Both the position numbers and the translations under genes were made by a program. 64,000 nt of DNA, taken from contig NZ_CP094929.1 of NCBI RefSeq assembly GCF_022869165.1, forward strand, positions 2,976,001 to 3,040,000, read 5' to 3'. The notes under the pieces are model-generated. The model ran no database searches. It had not been told where the DNA came from and saw only the letters and a program-made list of their open reading frames with translations. Shown one piece after another: positions 16,753-25,932 of this stretch (position 1 is the stretch's first letter; each line of letters begins with the position of its first letter). This stretch comes from Sphaerochaeta associata. Lineage in GTDB: Bacteria; Spirochaetota; Spirochaetia; Sphaerochaetales; Sphaerochaetaceae.

Positions 16753-17724
16753 ATGAGAAAATGGAATGTCTTCCACCCAGAACGGTTCCAAGGATCCAAG
16801 AAAAAGAACAACTATTTTGAAGGTTGGTACTTCAAGATCGCCATGCACGATGAGGTACTGTGCCTCATTCCCGGTATCTCCCTCTCCTCGGATCCTCATG
16901 CCTTCATTCAGGTTGTCTCAAGCACCCGGAACAAACCGTGGTATGTACGTTTTCCACTCTCAACATTCTCTGCTGACAAGGACAGCTTTCTCATTCACAT
17001 CGGCGAGAACTCGTTCAGCAGGGAGGAGGTGCATGTCCGACTCAAGGACGTGGATCTTGACTTGCAAGCAGACTTCTCGTTTACCGAGTTAAAGAAGTAT
17101 CCTGTCACCCTCACCAGTCCCGGCATCATGGGCTGGTATGCCTATGTGCCGAAGATGGAGTGCCTGCACGCCGTCGTAGCCACCACCTGCTCGGCATCAG
17201 GTACGTTTATGCTCAACAGCCGCAGTGTCGAATTCGAACATGCAAACGGGTACATGGAAAAGGACTGGGGATCCTCGTTTCCCAAAGCCTATCTTTGGAT
17301 GCAGGCCAATTCATTCTCCAGAGAAGGAGTATCAGTCATGCTCAGCATCGCCCATATTCCCTTCCACGGCCTCGCCTTCATTGGGTTTTTGGGCTTTGTG
17401 CAACTGAAAGACTCCCTGATCCGCTTCGGAACCTACTCCCGCGCGCGCTTCGTAATTCAGCATGCAACAGAAACCCACATCGAGGCGGTGATCATCACCA
17501 AGAAACACCGCCTGACCCTCAGAGGCGCATTGGGAGGTGCAAGCGGTCTTGCCGCCCCTAAAGAAGGAAGTATGGAGCGTACCATCTATGAAAGCATTGA
17601 CGGGACACTGTATCTCCGACTTGAGACCGCCCAAGGGGACTTGCTCGTTGAGGATACCAGCATTCATGCAGGTTTGGAGTTCAGTGAAGCAGCCAAGTTG
17701 ATGGATGGCAAGCAGAAATTATAG
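16753..17724 (+). CDS. tocopherol-cyclase-like family protein
   Basis: A 323-residue protein beginning MRKWNVFHPERFQGSKKKNNYFEGWYFKI. The PERFQG...YFEGWYFK opening and GYMEKDWGSSFPKAYLWMQAN near residue 165-185 are hallmarks of the tocopherol cyclase-like family (a lipocalin-type beta-barrel). Bacterial members are common in anaerobes and have no known reaction; tocopherol itself is not expected here. The open frame extends 53 codons upstream, but the ATG at 16753 follows an AGAGGAAG site and begins the conserved domain. It lies 12 bases before the MscS gene, so the two are probably co-transcribed, and it diverges from the kamA operon. Confidence 0.75.
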   Translation: MRKWNVFHPERFQGSKKKNNYFEGWYFKIAMHDEVLCLIPGISLSSDPHAFIQVVSSTRNKPWYVRFPLSTFSADKDSFLIHIGENSFSREEVHVRLKDVDLDLQADFSFTELKKYPVTLTSPGIMGWYAYVPKMECLHAVVATTCSASGTFMLNSRSVEFEHANGYMEKDWGSSFPKAYLWMQANSFSREGVSVMLSIAHIPFHGLAFIGFLGFVQLKDSLIRFGTYSRARFVIQHATETHIEAVIITKKHRLTLRGALGGASGLAAPKEGSMERTIYESIDGTLYLRLETAQGDLLVEDTSIHAGLEFSEAAKLMDGKQKL

Positions 17725-17736
17725 TATAGTGGGTGT

Positions 17737-18813
17737 ATGACAGACATCACACACATTATCCAAACCTTTCAAGAGAACTATATGGTCTCCTTTTTCATGC
17801 TCATGGGAACGCTGTTGGTACTGCTTGCGGCGAATGCAATCCTGGGCAAGCGCATCAAGAAGCTTGAGAGCATGAAAATGCAGGACGAAAGGAGCGTAAA
17901 GGCCCCTGCTCTGCCCATGCTGCGCTTTATCAAGCGCATCGCCATCCCCCTGCTCTTCCTCGCTTCCCTCTCCGTCTTTCTGAATAGTGTTTCGTTCGCA
18001 GAGGGCATACAGAGAGTGGTTCAGATTATCTTTGCCGTAATCATGACCATCATCATCGTTCGGTCGGTCAACAAAGCCCTTGAACTGAGTTTCTCCAAGT
18101 ATTTTGAGAAGGAGTATGCAAACCGCGAGCATGAGAAGAACCTCAAGCCGCTGCTCTCCTTTGTCAAGCTCCTATTATGGGTGATAGGTTTTCTCATCCT
18201 TATCAGCAACCTGGGCTTCAACATCACCACAGCCCTTGCAGGACTGGGAGTCGGCGGTATCGCGGTAGCCATCGCCGCCCAGGGCATCCTGGGAGATTTG
18301 TTCAGCTACTTTGTGATTTTCTTCGACCATCCCTTCGCCCTCGGTGACTTCATCGTCTTCGGTGACAAGTCGGGTATAGTCGAACGGATCGGCATCAAGA
18401 GCAGCCGCATCAGGGTCCTCAGCGGAGAGGTTCTCATTATCTCCAACTCCGATCTGACCTCAAGCAGGATTCACAACTACAAGCAGATGCAACGAAGACG
18501 TGTGATCTCCTCCATATCAGTTCCATTTCACACACCTGAGGAGAAGCTGAAAAGGATTCCTCAGCTCATCAAGGACATACTGGCATCAATTCAGGTTGTT
18601 GAAGGGGTTGTCTGCGACAGGTCGCACTTCCAAAGCATCGGCTCTTCGGCTTTCATCTTTGAGACCGTATATTATATACCTGCCCCAGAATACGTTGCCT
18701 TCATGAACGTACAACAGGAATTCAACCTCAGATTGGTAAAAACCTTCCGAGAGGAGGGCATTGAATTTGCTTACCCGACGCAACGAATCCTTTCGCCAGA
18801 TCAGATGACCTGA
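17737..18813 (+). CDS. MscS-family mechanosensitive ion channel
   Basis: A 358-residue inner-membrane channel with four or so hydrophobic segments in the first 200 residues. The pore-lining helix ALAGLGVGGIAVAIAAQGIL is rich in Gly/Ala as in MscS TM3, followed by the beta-domain signature FALGDFIVFGDKSGIVERIGIKSSRI and ISNSDLTSSRIHNY. Such channels release solutes on hypo-osmotic shock. It follows the cyclase-like gene by 12 bases, and its 3' end overlaps the convergent histidine-kinase gene by 13 bases. Proximity to kamA (beta-lysine derivatives are osmolytes elsewhere) may point to a shared osmoadaptation theme, which is inference. Confidence 0.9.
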   Translation: MTDITHIIQTFQENYMVSFFMLMGTLLVLLAANAILGKRIKKLESMKMQDERSVKAPALPMLRFIKRIAIPLLFLASLSVFLNSVSFAEGIQRVVQIIFAVIMTIIIVRSVNKALELSFSKYFEKEYANREHEKNLKPLLSFVKLLLWVIGFLILISNLGFNITTALAGLGVGGIAVAIAAQGILGDLFSYFVIFFDHPFALGDFIVFGDKSGIVERIGIKSSRIRVLSGEVLIISNSDLTSSRIHNYKQMQRRRVISSISVPFHTPEEKLKRIPQLIKDILASIQVVEGVVCDRSHFQSIGSSAFIFETVYYIPAPEYVAFMNVQQEFNLRLVKTFREEGIEFAYPTQRILSPDQMT

Positions 18814-21800
18814 ACCTCGCCCTCCTCTTCCTTATCCACACTCAGGATGCGGTCCATCTCATCATGGACTGCCTGGGTGTAGGGACCGAAGTCGAAGAGG
18901 GTTCTAAGCCGTGAGAAGAGCGGCCGTACAAAATGCCTGAGCTGGCTTCTGTCCTTCTCAAGGGTGGATTTGCTTTGCAACACCATCACCGTAACTGCAG
19001 AAGGAGAGTTGTAGGAGCCTACCTCCACAAAGCCGAACTTCTTGTACAACTTGATCGTCTTCTCATCATCGGCAAACACATCGATGATCAACTCCTCCAC
19101 CCCTGTCGCCCGGGCGAGCAAGAATACTAAAATGATCAAGCCGATGGAAGCGGAGGTGTTGCGCATCTCCGGAAGTACGGCAAGGCGAATGATCTCAGCC
19201 GCTTTGCGTGTCTTGAGAACCGACTGGATATCGAAGTACTTGGAGATGGGAAGCGGCCAGAAGTGTTCGCTGGTCATCAGCGAGACGGTTCCTACCGGAT
19301 GCAGACCCCGGAAGGCAAGGATGTGCATCGCCTTCTCATCCACCTTGCGGTGAATCGACTCCTCAAGATAGCCCTTCTCGCCCACCAGCACCTTGCGTTG
19401 GATGAAGAATACGTCGTTCATGCCGTTTTGGTCGGTCACCAGCTGGAAACGTATGTTCTCCTTGTTCTCCTCATTGAGGGCGAAGATGGTGGTGAACTCA
19501 GAACCCACCTGCTCTTCACTCTTGACCCTGATGCGTCCCCCCATTTTTTCTACGATGTTGTAGCAGTTGGAGAGCCCGAGACCTGTGCCGCTGCCAGGGG
19601 CCTTGGTGGTGAAGAACGGGGTGAATATCTGGCTCATATGCTTTTCGGATATACCGCAGCCGGTATCGCCGACCTTCACCTGGACAAATCCATCCTTTTC
19701 CACGCAACTGAGGGTCAACTTGCCGTTGCCGTCCATCGCCTGGATGGCGTTGACGATGAGGTTGAGGAAGAGTTGCTGCAATTCGCCCTCATTGGCTTCA
19801 ATGGAAGGAAGCGCATGGTAGTTGCGCTCAACACGAATATTCTGTGAATCGACGCCGCGCAGTGCCAGACGAAGGGAGAACTCCAACACCCTGACCAGTT
19901 CCACCTGCTGGGTCTGCTTCACCTCTTCCTTACGGCTGTAGATGGAAAGTTCCTTGATGACATCGCTTGCCGTCTTGGAGTAGGTCAGGATATCCTGGAC
20001 ATACTCATGGTGCGGACTTTGCTCTTCCATCTCGCTGAGCATGATCTCGGCAGTCCCGACGATACCTGCAAGCGGATTGTTCAGCTCATGGGCGATGCCG
20101 GCGGCCAGTGTTCCGATACCAGCCATCTTCTCGGTCCGCACCAGCTCCTCCTGCATGTGTTTCTGCTCGGTGATGTCGTTGATGATCTCGATGAAAACGC
20201 TCTTGCTCTTGTCAGGGGAGCGGACCGAATGGAACTGAAATGAGAAGACTTGGTCGGCCACATCGGCCTCTGTCTCCTGCAATACCCCGGTGTGCAGGCA
20301 TTCAAGACCCTGACAGAACGGACAGGGACGGCTGCGGTGGAAGAATGCACGGTAGCACTTGCCGCCGATGAGCGTCTGGCGGTCCTGTCCGAAGAAGTTA
20401 ACCGCAGCCGTATTTGCCTCTTGGATGGTATAATCGATATCGATCAGGCAAACCGGGGAGGCAATCCCGTTGAAAATGGCTTCCAGCTTGTTCTTGCTCA
20501 TGGTCAGTTCATCACCTTGGATGCGCAGCTGCTCAAATGAAAGTGCATTCTCCAAGGAGAGACTGCTCTGGGCGGCAAGGATTTCCAACGCCTCACGCTC
20601 GATTTCACTGATCAAGGCCTTGGCATGGTCGTAGCCGATGAGGATGTAGCCGGCGATCTGCTTGCGGAAAACCAAGGGGATGAGCACATCAGCCGGGGGA
20701 AGGGAGTTGCTGACCTCCATGCGCTGCTCGTCGGGATTCACACTGATGACCGAACTTTGGTTCTCCTTCTTATACAACTCGAGTTTCTGCTGTACCTCAT
20801 CGGAGAATGAGAAGGAGACTTCCTGGCCGATTTTGCAGGGGGTTGGACAGTTGTTGTGGGCCACCAGGAAAAACTTCTGACTCTCGTCATTCCGTTTCGC
20901 CACAAAGACTACCCACTCGGTTTTCAGCCCCGAACTCAAGCTCTTGACCACCTCGTTGCCAAGGTCGTGGAGGTTGACGATGGTAGTAAGCCGTTTGCTC
21001 AGGTTCTTGATCGTCGTCTGATAGGGATGGCGCTTGGGAATAATGACGACATCGACAATATAGGAGAGCAGGTTGCGCAGTGGATGAATGATCAGAACCG
21101 TAGCAACTCCGAGGATGAACGAGAGCTGGAAGATGTTGCCCGGGTCGAAGTTGGAGTTGTTCATCTGGATGAAGGAGAAGATCAGTAAATACACCACCGA
21201 GGCAGCTGCCGCGAGTATGGTGGAGTAGATGATGGAGAGCCCCAGACGCGAGTAGTTGATCAGCTTGTACTTGTAGATGGTGTAGAACAGGAGAACGGCG
21301 TTGATGGTGGCGGCAAAAATATCGATGGGATAGCGACCGAGCTCGGGAAAGACGTTCATGAAAATGCCGATGAGCATGATGGCCACACCGATCAGGGGAA
21401 GGGCGAGATTCTTGTGAAACCCTTGGCTGGAGCGTCGTTTCGCCCCGAAGAGCAGCATAAGCAAGGTGAAAATCAGATAGACGTAGCTTAACGAGTATGC
21501 AGAGAGAGCTCCAGGAGCGAGCTTATAGTAGAATAAATTATCCGCAGTAAAACCTACATCGCTGACGATATTTCCGGAGAAATTGAGGTACATCAGGGGG
21601 ATGATCAGCAGGTAACTGAGCTTGATGATGACAAAAATCGTCCGTTTTTGTATTTCCAGGATGTCGACAACAAAGCTGCACAGGGCGTAGGGAACCGAAA
21701 GAAGGCCGATGAGCATGATACGGTTCCAGAACAGGGGCGTATACAACGGGCTGTTGAGGTGCATCATCATCGAGCCGAAGCTCCAGATGGAGACAAAAAT

Positions 21801-21923
21801 CATGTAGAGCTGGAAGGACCAATAGAAACGATCTTTCTTGTATTGGAGAAATCCGAATATGACAAATGACACATATAAGATAAACGCTACCGCAGGGATG
21901 ATGGTCGAGACATCAATAATCAT
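18801..21923 (-). CDS. hybrid sensor: 7TM-type membrane histidine kinase with GAF, PAS and C-terminal GNAT domain
   Basis: A 1040-residue protein. Residues 1-290 contain about eight or nine transmembrane helices resembling the histidine-kinase N-terminal 7TM region. A GAF-like domain spans about 310-465, a PAS domain about 475-585 with a CPFC cysteine pair (534-537), then HisKA with His612 in [14 protein letters not shown], and a HATPase with the N box ([10 protein letters not shown], 721-730), GDTGCGIS (752-759) and GTGLGLS. Unusually, about 825-985 is a GNAT-like domain ([36 protein letters not shown]). There is no receiver domain. The divergent HD-GYP response regulator at 22516-23541 is the obvious partner candidate. 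The 3' end overlaps mscS tail-to-tail. Confidence 0.87.
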   Translation of the reverse strand: MIIDVSTIIPAVAFILYVSFVIFGFLQYKKDRFYWSFQLYMIFVSIWSFGSMMMHLNSPLYTPLFWNRIMLIGLLSVPYALCSFVVDILEIQKRTIFVIIKLSYLLIIPLMYLNFSGNIVSDVGFTADNLFYYKLAPGALSAYSLSYVYLIFTLLMLLFGAKRRSSQGFHKNLALPLIGVAIMLIGIFMNVFPELGRYPIDIFAATINAVLLFYTIYKYKLINYSRLGLSIIYSTILAAAASVVYLLIFSFIQMNNSNFDPGNIFQLSFILGVATVLIIHPLRNLLSYIVDVVIIPKRHPYQTTIKNLSKRLTTIVNLHDLGNEVVKSLSSGLKTEWVVFVAKRNDESQKFFLVAHNNCPTPCKIGQEVSFSFSDEVQQKLELYKKENQSSVISVNPDEQRMEVSNSLPPADVLIPLVFRKQIAGYILIGYDHAKALISEIEREALEILAAQSSLSLENALSFEQLRIQGDELTMSKNKLEAIFNGIASPVCLIDIDYTIQEANTAAVNFFGQDRQTLIGGKCYRAFFHRSRPCPFCQGLECLHTGVLQETEADVADQVFSFQFHSVRSPDKSKSVFIEIINDITEQKHMQEELVRTEKMAGIGTLAAGIAHELNNPLAGIVGTAEIMLSEMEEQSPHHEYVQDILTYSKTASDVIKELSIYSRKEEVKQTQQVELVRVLEFSLRLALRGVDSQNIRVERNYHALPSIEANEGELQQLFLNLIVNAIQAMDGNGKLTLSCVEKDGFVQVKVGDTGCGISEKHMSQIFTPFFTTKAPGSGTGLGLSNCYNIVEKMGGRIRVKSEEQVGSEFTTIFALNEENKENIRFQLVTDQNGMNDVFFIQRKVLVGEKGYLEESIHRKVDEKAMHILAFRGLHPVGTVSLMTSEHFWPLPISKYFDIQSVLKTRKAAEIIRLAVLPEMRNTSASIGLIILVFLLARATGVEELIIDVFADDEKTIKLYKKFGFVEVGSYNSPSAVTVMVLQSKSTLEKDRSQLRHFVRPLFSRLRTLFDFGPYTQAVHDEMDRILSVDKEEEGEVQVI

Positions 21924-21982
21924 GGGGATTCCTCGTTTTTTCTTTCACTTACGTAAAATTTGTATTAGTATAAAGTCAATTT

Positions 21983-22489
21983 ATGAACTTAATCAAACTA
22001 TTTCTGCTGGGAGCATGCGGGTATTTGCTTGCAGCCCTATACGATATTGCGTTGCTGTATAAAAAAACCTGGCTTGTCAGGCTTTTGTATGCAGGCTTCT
22101 TCCTGACAGGACTTCCGTTTGTCTTCTTTTTCTTTCTCCATACTTCCCCCCACCCTGTTGCTCTGCAAGTCGTCCTTCTGCTTCTGATGGGCTTTTTCCT
22201 GCTGCTGACCATCTATTCGGTCCTCTTGGAGCTCCCCTTGCACGGGGACGGGACACTCTATACCAAGGGAACGTACAGCATATGCAGGCATCCGGGTTTT
22301 CTTTGGTATTCTCTTTTCACCTTGTTGACCGCCTCATATTTCTGGTATGCTCCACTTGCTTGGGTGTGCCTCGGATACATATGCTGCAATCTCGCCCTTA
22401 TAACGTTGGAGGATTTGGTGCTGTTTCCCAGAATGTTCACCCAATATGAGTCCTATAAAAAGACAACACCTTTCCTCATCCCCTTTTAG
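21983..22489 (+). CDS. small integral membrane protein, isoprenylcysteine/phospholipid methyltransferase-like
   Basis: A 168-residue protein with about five hydrophobic helices. The C-terminal half carries the ICMT/PEMT-like signature: KGTYSICRHPGFLWYSLF, then LEDLVLFPRMFTQYESYKKTTPFLIP. In that superfamily the RHP motif binds S-adenosylmethionine and the final E...Y-K-K-x-P segment closes the membrane active site. The substrate is unknown. The gene sits 59 bases from the divergent sensor kinase and 26 bases upstream of the HD-GYP regulator, so it is probably co-transcribed with the latter. No strong ribosome site precedes the ATG; a TATAAA hexamer lies only eight bases upstream, hinting at a very short leader. 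Confidence 0.7.
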   Translation: MNLIKLFLLGACGYLLAALYDIALLYKKTWLVRLLYAGFFLTGLPFVFFFFLHTSPHPVALQVVLLLLMGFFLLLTIYSVLLELPLHGDGTLYTKGTYSICRHPGFLWYSLFTLLTASYFWYAPLAWVCLGYICCNLALITLEDLVLFPRMFTQYESYKKTTPFLIPF

Positions 22490-22515
22490 GGCTGGCGGAA
22501 CCGGAGAAGCTCGCA

Positions 22516-23541
22516 ATGACTAGACATATTGTTACTACTGATGATGATCCTGCTATCCGTAAAATTCTGCAAATCATGCTGCGCAAAGAGGGGTACCTGG
22601 TGACTGCCTGCGAGGAGGGCAACGCTCTTCTGAACCTTCTCAAGGGTAGTGAGAACTCCATCGACCTTATTCTGCTGGATATTAAAATGCCGGGGTTTTC
22701 AGGACTTGAGCTGCTGGAGATGATTTCAGCAAGCTATCCCCAGATTCCCATCATTATGATCACCGCCTTCAACGACCTCGATACCGGCATGCGTGCCATC
22801 CGCCTCGGCGCCGCCGATTACCTGGCAAAGCCGGTGCACCGCGAGGCTCTGCTTGCCACCGTCAAGCGCGTGCTTGAACAGGCCGAGAAAGAGCGGCAGT
22901 TGCTGGAAAAGCAGTTCAAGTCTCAGCATCAACAGGCGTTGCTGGAAACCGAGCTCAAGGAGGTTCTCATCTCCCTCAAGGACACGACCATGGCTACCTT
23001 GGAAGCGTTCAGCGAAACCATCGAGCAAAAGGATTCCTATACGAAGGGGCACTGCAACCGGGTGCGCAACCTAGCTGTCGCGCTGGGCAGGGTACTGAAC
23101 CTTCCCGGTGAGACTCTGGATATTCTTGAAGGTGGATCACTGCTCCATGACATCGGCAAGATCAGCATTCCTGAAGACATTCTCAATAAGGACACCTCGC
23201 TCAGCGAAGAGGAGTATGCGATCATCAAGACTCATCCGGAAGCCGGGCAACGCATCGTAACACACCTTCCCTACCTCAAGCGCTACATCCCCATTGTACG
23301 CAACCATCACGAGCGAATCGACGGGCTGGGATACCCCGATGGGCTGAAGGGTGAGGATATTCCCCTTGAAGTGAGAATCGTCAGTCTTGCCGATGCCTAT
23401 GATGCCATGACCAGCAGCCGGGCCTACCGGGCCGCCCTTCCCACCGAGATTGCCATTGAGGAGCTCAAGTTCTTCAGCGGAACTCAGTTCGATACCGATT
23501 TGGTAAATATTTTCATCGAAAACGAGTTATATCTGCTCTAG
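22516..23541 (+). CDS. response regulator with HD-GYP cyclic-di-GMP phosphodiesterase output
   Basis: A 341-residue RpfG-type protein. Residues 1-120 are a receiver domain with the acidic pair Asp10/Asp11, the phosphoacceptor Asp55 (LLDIKMPG) and the conserved Lys105. A coiled linker leads to an HD-GYP domain with His211-Asp212 (LLHDIGK) and the complete HHERIDGLGYPDGLKGE motif (264-280). The output is expected to hydrolyse cyclic di-GMP. The ATG at 22516 follows GGAGAAGC. It is encoded divergently from the 1040-residue sensor kinase and is its probable partner. Its TAG stop lies inside the left arm of the palindrome-bounded element that follows. Confidence 0.9.
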   Translation: MTRHIVTTDDDPAIRKILQIMLRKEGYLVTACEEGNALLNLLKGSENSIDLILLDIKMPGFSGLELLEMISASYPQIPIIMITAFNDLDTGMRAIRLGAADYLAKPVHREALLATVKRVLEQAEKERQLLEKQFKSQHQQALLETELKEVLISLKDTTMATLEAFSETIEQKDSYTKGHCNRVRNLAVALGRVLNLPGETLDILEGGSLLHDIGKISIPEDILNKDTSLSEEEYAIIKTHPEAGQRIVTHLPYLKRYIPIVRNHHERIDGLGYPDGLKGEDIPLEVRIVSLADAYDAMTSSRAYRAALPTEIAIEELKFFSGTQFDTDLVNIFIENELYLL

Positions 23542-23702
23542 TGGGCTGTAAACACCAGTACTTGAATATTTGCTTCGAGCGAAAACGGTGAGTAGCAAGG
23601 CCAAGAAGGAGAAGATATCTACGATATCTGATCCGACGAGAACGCTGCTACCCGGCGTTTGGGCCGAAGAAAATTAAAGAAATATGATTTACAGCCCACT
23701 AG
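23538..23702. repeat. 165-bp element bounded by a perfect 15-bp inverted repeat
   Basis: CTAGTGGGCTGTAAA (23538-23552) is exactly repeated in inverse orientation as TTTACAGCCCACTAG (23688-23702). Inside, further complementary pairs follow the same nesting: AATATTT/AAATAT near the ends and GTAGCA/TGCTAC further in, plus a near-direct repeat of GATATCT (GATATCTACGATATCT). No open frame of note is contained. The left arm includes the stop codon of the HD-GYP gene. It could be a MITE-like palindromic repeat, a structured RNA, or a terminator-like structure without a T-run. The integron attC core sequences were looked for and not found. Confidence 0.6.
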
Positions 23703-23746
23703 ACCTATGTGCCAAATCGAGCGAGACTGAGACAAGGAGGCTTTTT

Positions 23747-24991
23747 ATGGCGGATCCTTGGTATGTCTCTCTGTTCAAGAATTATGCCGAGCACTACGAC
23801 AACGAATCCTTCACCCAAGGTACGCTTGGTGAGTGCGACTTCATCGAACAGGAATTGGGCTATGACAAGAGCCTTAGTATTCTCGATGTAGGCTGTGGAA
23901 CCGGCAGGCACACCATCGAGTTGACCAAGCGCGGCTATAGGGTGACAGGAATCGATTTAAGCGAGGCGCAGCTCAGACGCGCCAGAGAAAAGGCGGCCAA
24001 GGAGATGCTGGACATCACCTTCCTCCAAGCCGATGCCCGCCGTTTACCCTTTGAAAGTCGATTCGATGCCGCCATCATGCTCTGCGAAGGCGGCTTCTGC
24101 CTGATGGAGACCGACGAGGAGAATGAGGCAATACTTGTCAGCATTGCAAGAGCACTGAAGGATGACGCCCTTCTTCTCTTCACCGCCCTCAACGGACTGT
24201 TCCCGCTCACCCACTCCCTGACCGAGTTCTACGGCAACGTCGATGATGCAGGCTCGGCATGCCAAGAGAACCACTTCGATGCAATCAGCATGCGCGACAG
24301 TAATACAACCATCTTCACCGATGACGATATGATCGAGCACAGCGTCAGCAGCACCGAACGTTTCTACATTCCCAGTGAGATTCAGGCGATGCTTCAAAAG
24401 CTTGGGTTTTCGACCATAGAATTCTTTGGTGCAACACTGGGTTCTTTCAGCAGGGATAAGCCGTTGACCAGCGATGATTTTGAATTGCTGGCTGTTGCAA
24501 AAAGAAAGCTTGCTTCCAATACCCTGCTCAGTCTCTACACCAAAAGCCTTCAGTCGGGCATGCATCAGAGGGCTTATCGTATGGTTCTCTCCTTCCTAAT
24601 CACTTTGCAGTCAGCATTGCAAGAGGATTTTCCCCAAGCAAAGGTCACGTCTCTCTATCAGGGGTATCAGGATATGAGTTATATAGCCCTCGTTCCCAAA
24701 GCATTTGAACCTCTTGGACTGAAGCTTGCCGTCGTTTACCTGCACAGGGAGAACTCTTTCGAGTTCTGGTTGGCTGCCAGGAACCGCAGCCTGCAGGATG
24801 TTTGGAGGGAGAAGCTCAGAACCAAGGTGCATGAGCCTTATACCTTGGTTGAGAAGGGCAAGGGCATCGATGCCATTGTCAGCACCACGTTCGATGGTGA
24901 AATTTCCTTCGACAACCAAAGCAGGCTGATCGCCCGATTATGTGATACAATACAGGCGATGCTTTCGGATCTGGACGAACTACTGCAGTAG
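23747..24991 (+). CDS. class I SAM-dependent methyltransferase fused to a C-terminal DUF7000-like domain
   Basis: A 414-residue protein. Residues about 40-150 are a class I methyltransferase with motif I ILDVGCGTGRHTIEL, the acidic adenosine-binding position (GIDLSEAQL), and LQADARRLPFESRFDAAIM. After residue 270 there is a separate domain containing YQGYQDMSYIALVPK and LKLAVVYLHRENSFEFWLAARN, resembling stand-alone DUF7000 proteins. The ATG at 23747 follows AAGGAGG; the frame opens 21 codons earlier inside the palindromic element. It lies nine bases before the PARG-like gene and probably starts a four-gene run. The substrate is unknown. Confidence 0.75.
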   Translation: MADPWYVSLFKNYAEHYDNESFTQGTLGECDFIEQELGYDKSLSILDVGCGTGRHTIELTKRGYRVTGIDLSEAQLRRAREKAAKEMLDITFLQADARRLPFESRFDAAIMLCEGGFCLMETDEENEAILVSIARALKDDALLLFTALNGLFPLTHSLTEFYGNVDDAGSACQENHFDAISMRDSNTTIFTDDDMIEHSVSSTERFYIPSEIQAMLQKLGFSTIEFFGATLGSFSRDKPLTSDDFELLAVAKRKLASNTLLSLYTKSLQSGMHQRAYRMVLSFLITLQSALQEDFPQAKVTSLYQGYQDMSYIALVPKAFEPLGLKLAVVYLHRENSFEFWLAARNRSLQDVWREKLRTKVHEPYTLVEKGKGIDAIVSTTFDGEISFDNQSRLIARLCDTIQAMLSDLDELLQ

Positions 24992-25000
24992 GAGTTGGGT

Positions 25001-25930
25001 ATGTGGGACGCTGGAAGGTGGTATGAGCAATTCGAAAAGGCTTCTCGCGAGCAGGACTATGACAAGCTGCATGCTCTGCGGCGGGATGTGTTTCTCGATA
25101 CCGTCGGGGATGTAAGGAAGGGATTTTATACGTCCTCCGGCGGGAAAAAACGTATCTTTGGTGATGAGAAGCCGATGCTTGAAGGTTCAGTCCTCTACCA
25201 GAATGAGCTGAAGGCGAACCGACACGAAGAGAAGAAGAGCTCCGTCGTAGAGGTAAGACAACTCGATACTCTGCAGGCCGCCAGGTTGTTGGAAAACCCT
25301 CTGGTGCTGAACATGGCCAACCGCCACCAGCCCGGCGGAGGAGTACTCAGCGGGGCAGGAGCCCAGGAGGAGTATCTCTTTCGAGTTTCCAACTACTATC
25401 GTTCGCTCTACCAATTCAGCGATATCGGCCTCTCTTTCGACGTCCCTAGACGACAGGAGTCCTATCCGCTGGACCGAAACCATGGCGGTGTCTACTCCTC
25501 TCATGTCGCGGTGTTCAGAGGAACGGAACAGGAAGGTTATCCCAAGCTCGAACACCCGTCGGTCTTCTCGTTCGTGGCGGTGGCGGCGATCAACGAGCCC
25601 AACTTGATGCGGGACCACAACGACCACTACTGGCTTGAGGACTCCTTCATCGAGCCGACCAAGCGAAAAATCAGGACCATATTCAATATCGCCCTCGTCC
25701 ATGACCATGAGAACTTGGTGCTCGGGGCTTTTGGTTGCGGGGCGTTCAAGAATCCACCGAACCATATCGCACGGTTGTTCAAGGAGGTTCTTGAGGAACC
25801 TCTCTACAAGAACCAATTTTCGCATATCATCTTCGCAATTCTGGATAATCATAATTCATACAGGTATTTCAACCCTGAAGGCAATTTCAAACCATTTCAG
25901 CAGGTGTTTGAACCCATCCAAGGACGTTAG
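25001..25930 (+). CDS. TIGR02452-type microbial poly(ADP-ribose) glycohydrolase-like protein
   Basis: A 309-residue macro-fold protein with the PARG signature GGG-x(7)-QEE (GGGVLSGAGAQEE) preceded by VLNMANRHQP, and later GAFGCGAFKNPP. Bacterial PARG-like enzymes hydrolyse the ribose-ribose bond of ADP-ribose polymers or related adducts. The ATG at 25001 lies six bases after an AGGAG site that overlaps the methyltransferase stop; an in-frame TTG at 24995 is less likely. Two bases separate it from the macro-domain gene. The consecutive PARG-like, macro and VWA genes suggest handling of ADP-ribosylated substrates. Confidence 0.85.
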   Translation: MWDAGRWYEQFEKASREQDYDKLHALRRDVFLDTVGDVRKGFYTSSGGKKRIFGDEKPMLEGSVLYQNELKANRHEEKKSSVVEVRQLDTLQAARLLENPLVLNMANRHQPGGGVLSGAGAQEEYLFRVSNYYRSLYQFSDIGLSFDVPRRQESYPLDRNHGGVYSSHVAVFRGTEQEGYPKLEHPSVFSFVAVAAINEPNLMRDHNDHYWLEDSFIEPTKRKIRTIFNIALVHDHENLVLGAFGCGAFKNPPNHIARLFKEVLEEPLYKNQFSHIIFAILDNHNSYRYFNPEGNFKPFQQVFEPIQGR

Positions 25931-25932
25931 AC

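Noticed and set aside
23538-23702. Integron attC-like site
   Set aside because: The bounding repeat lacks the RYYYAAC and GTTRRRY core boxes, the arms are perfectly symmetric, and no integrase is present.
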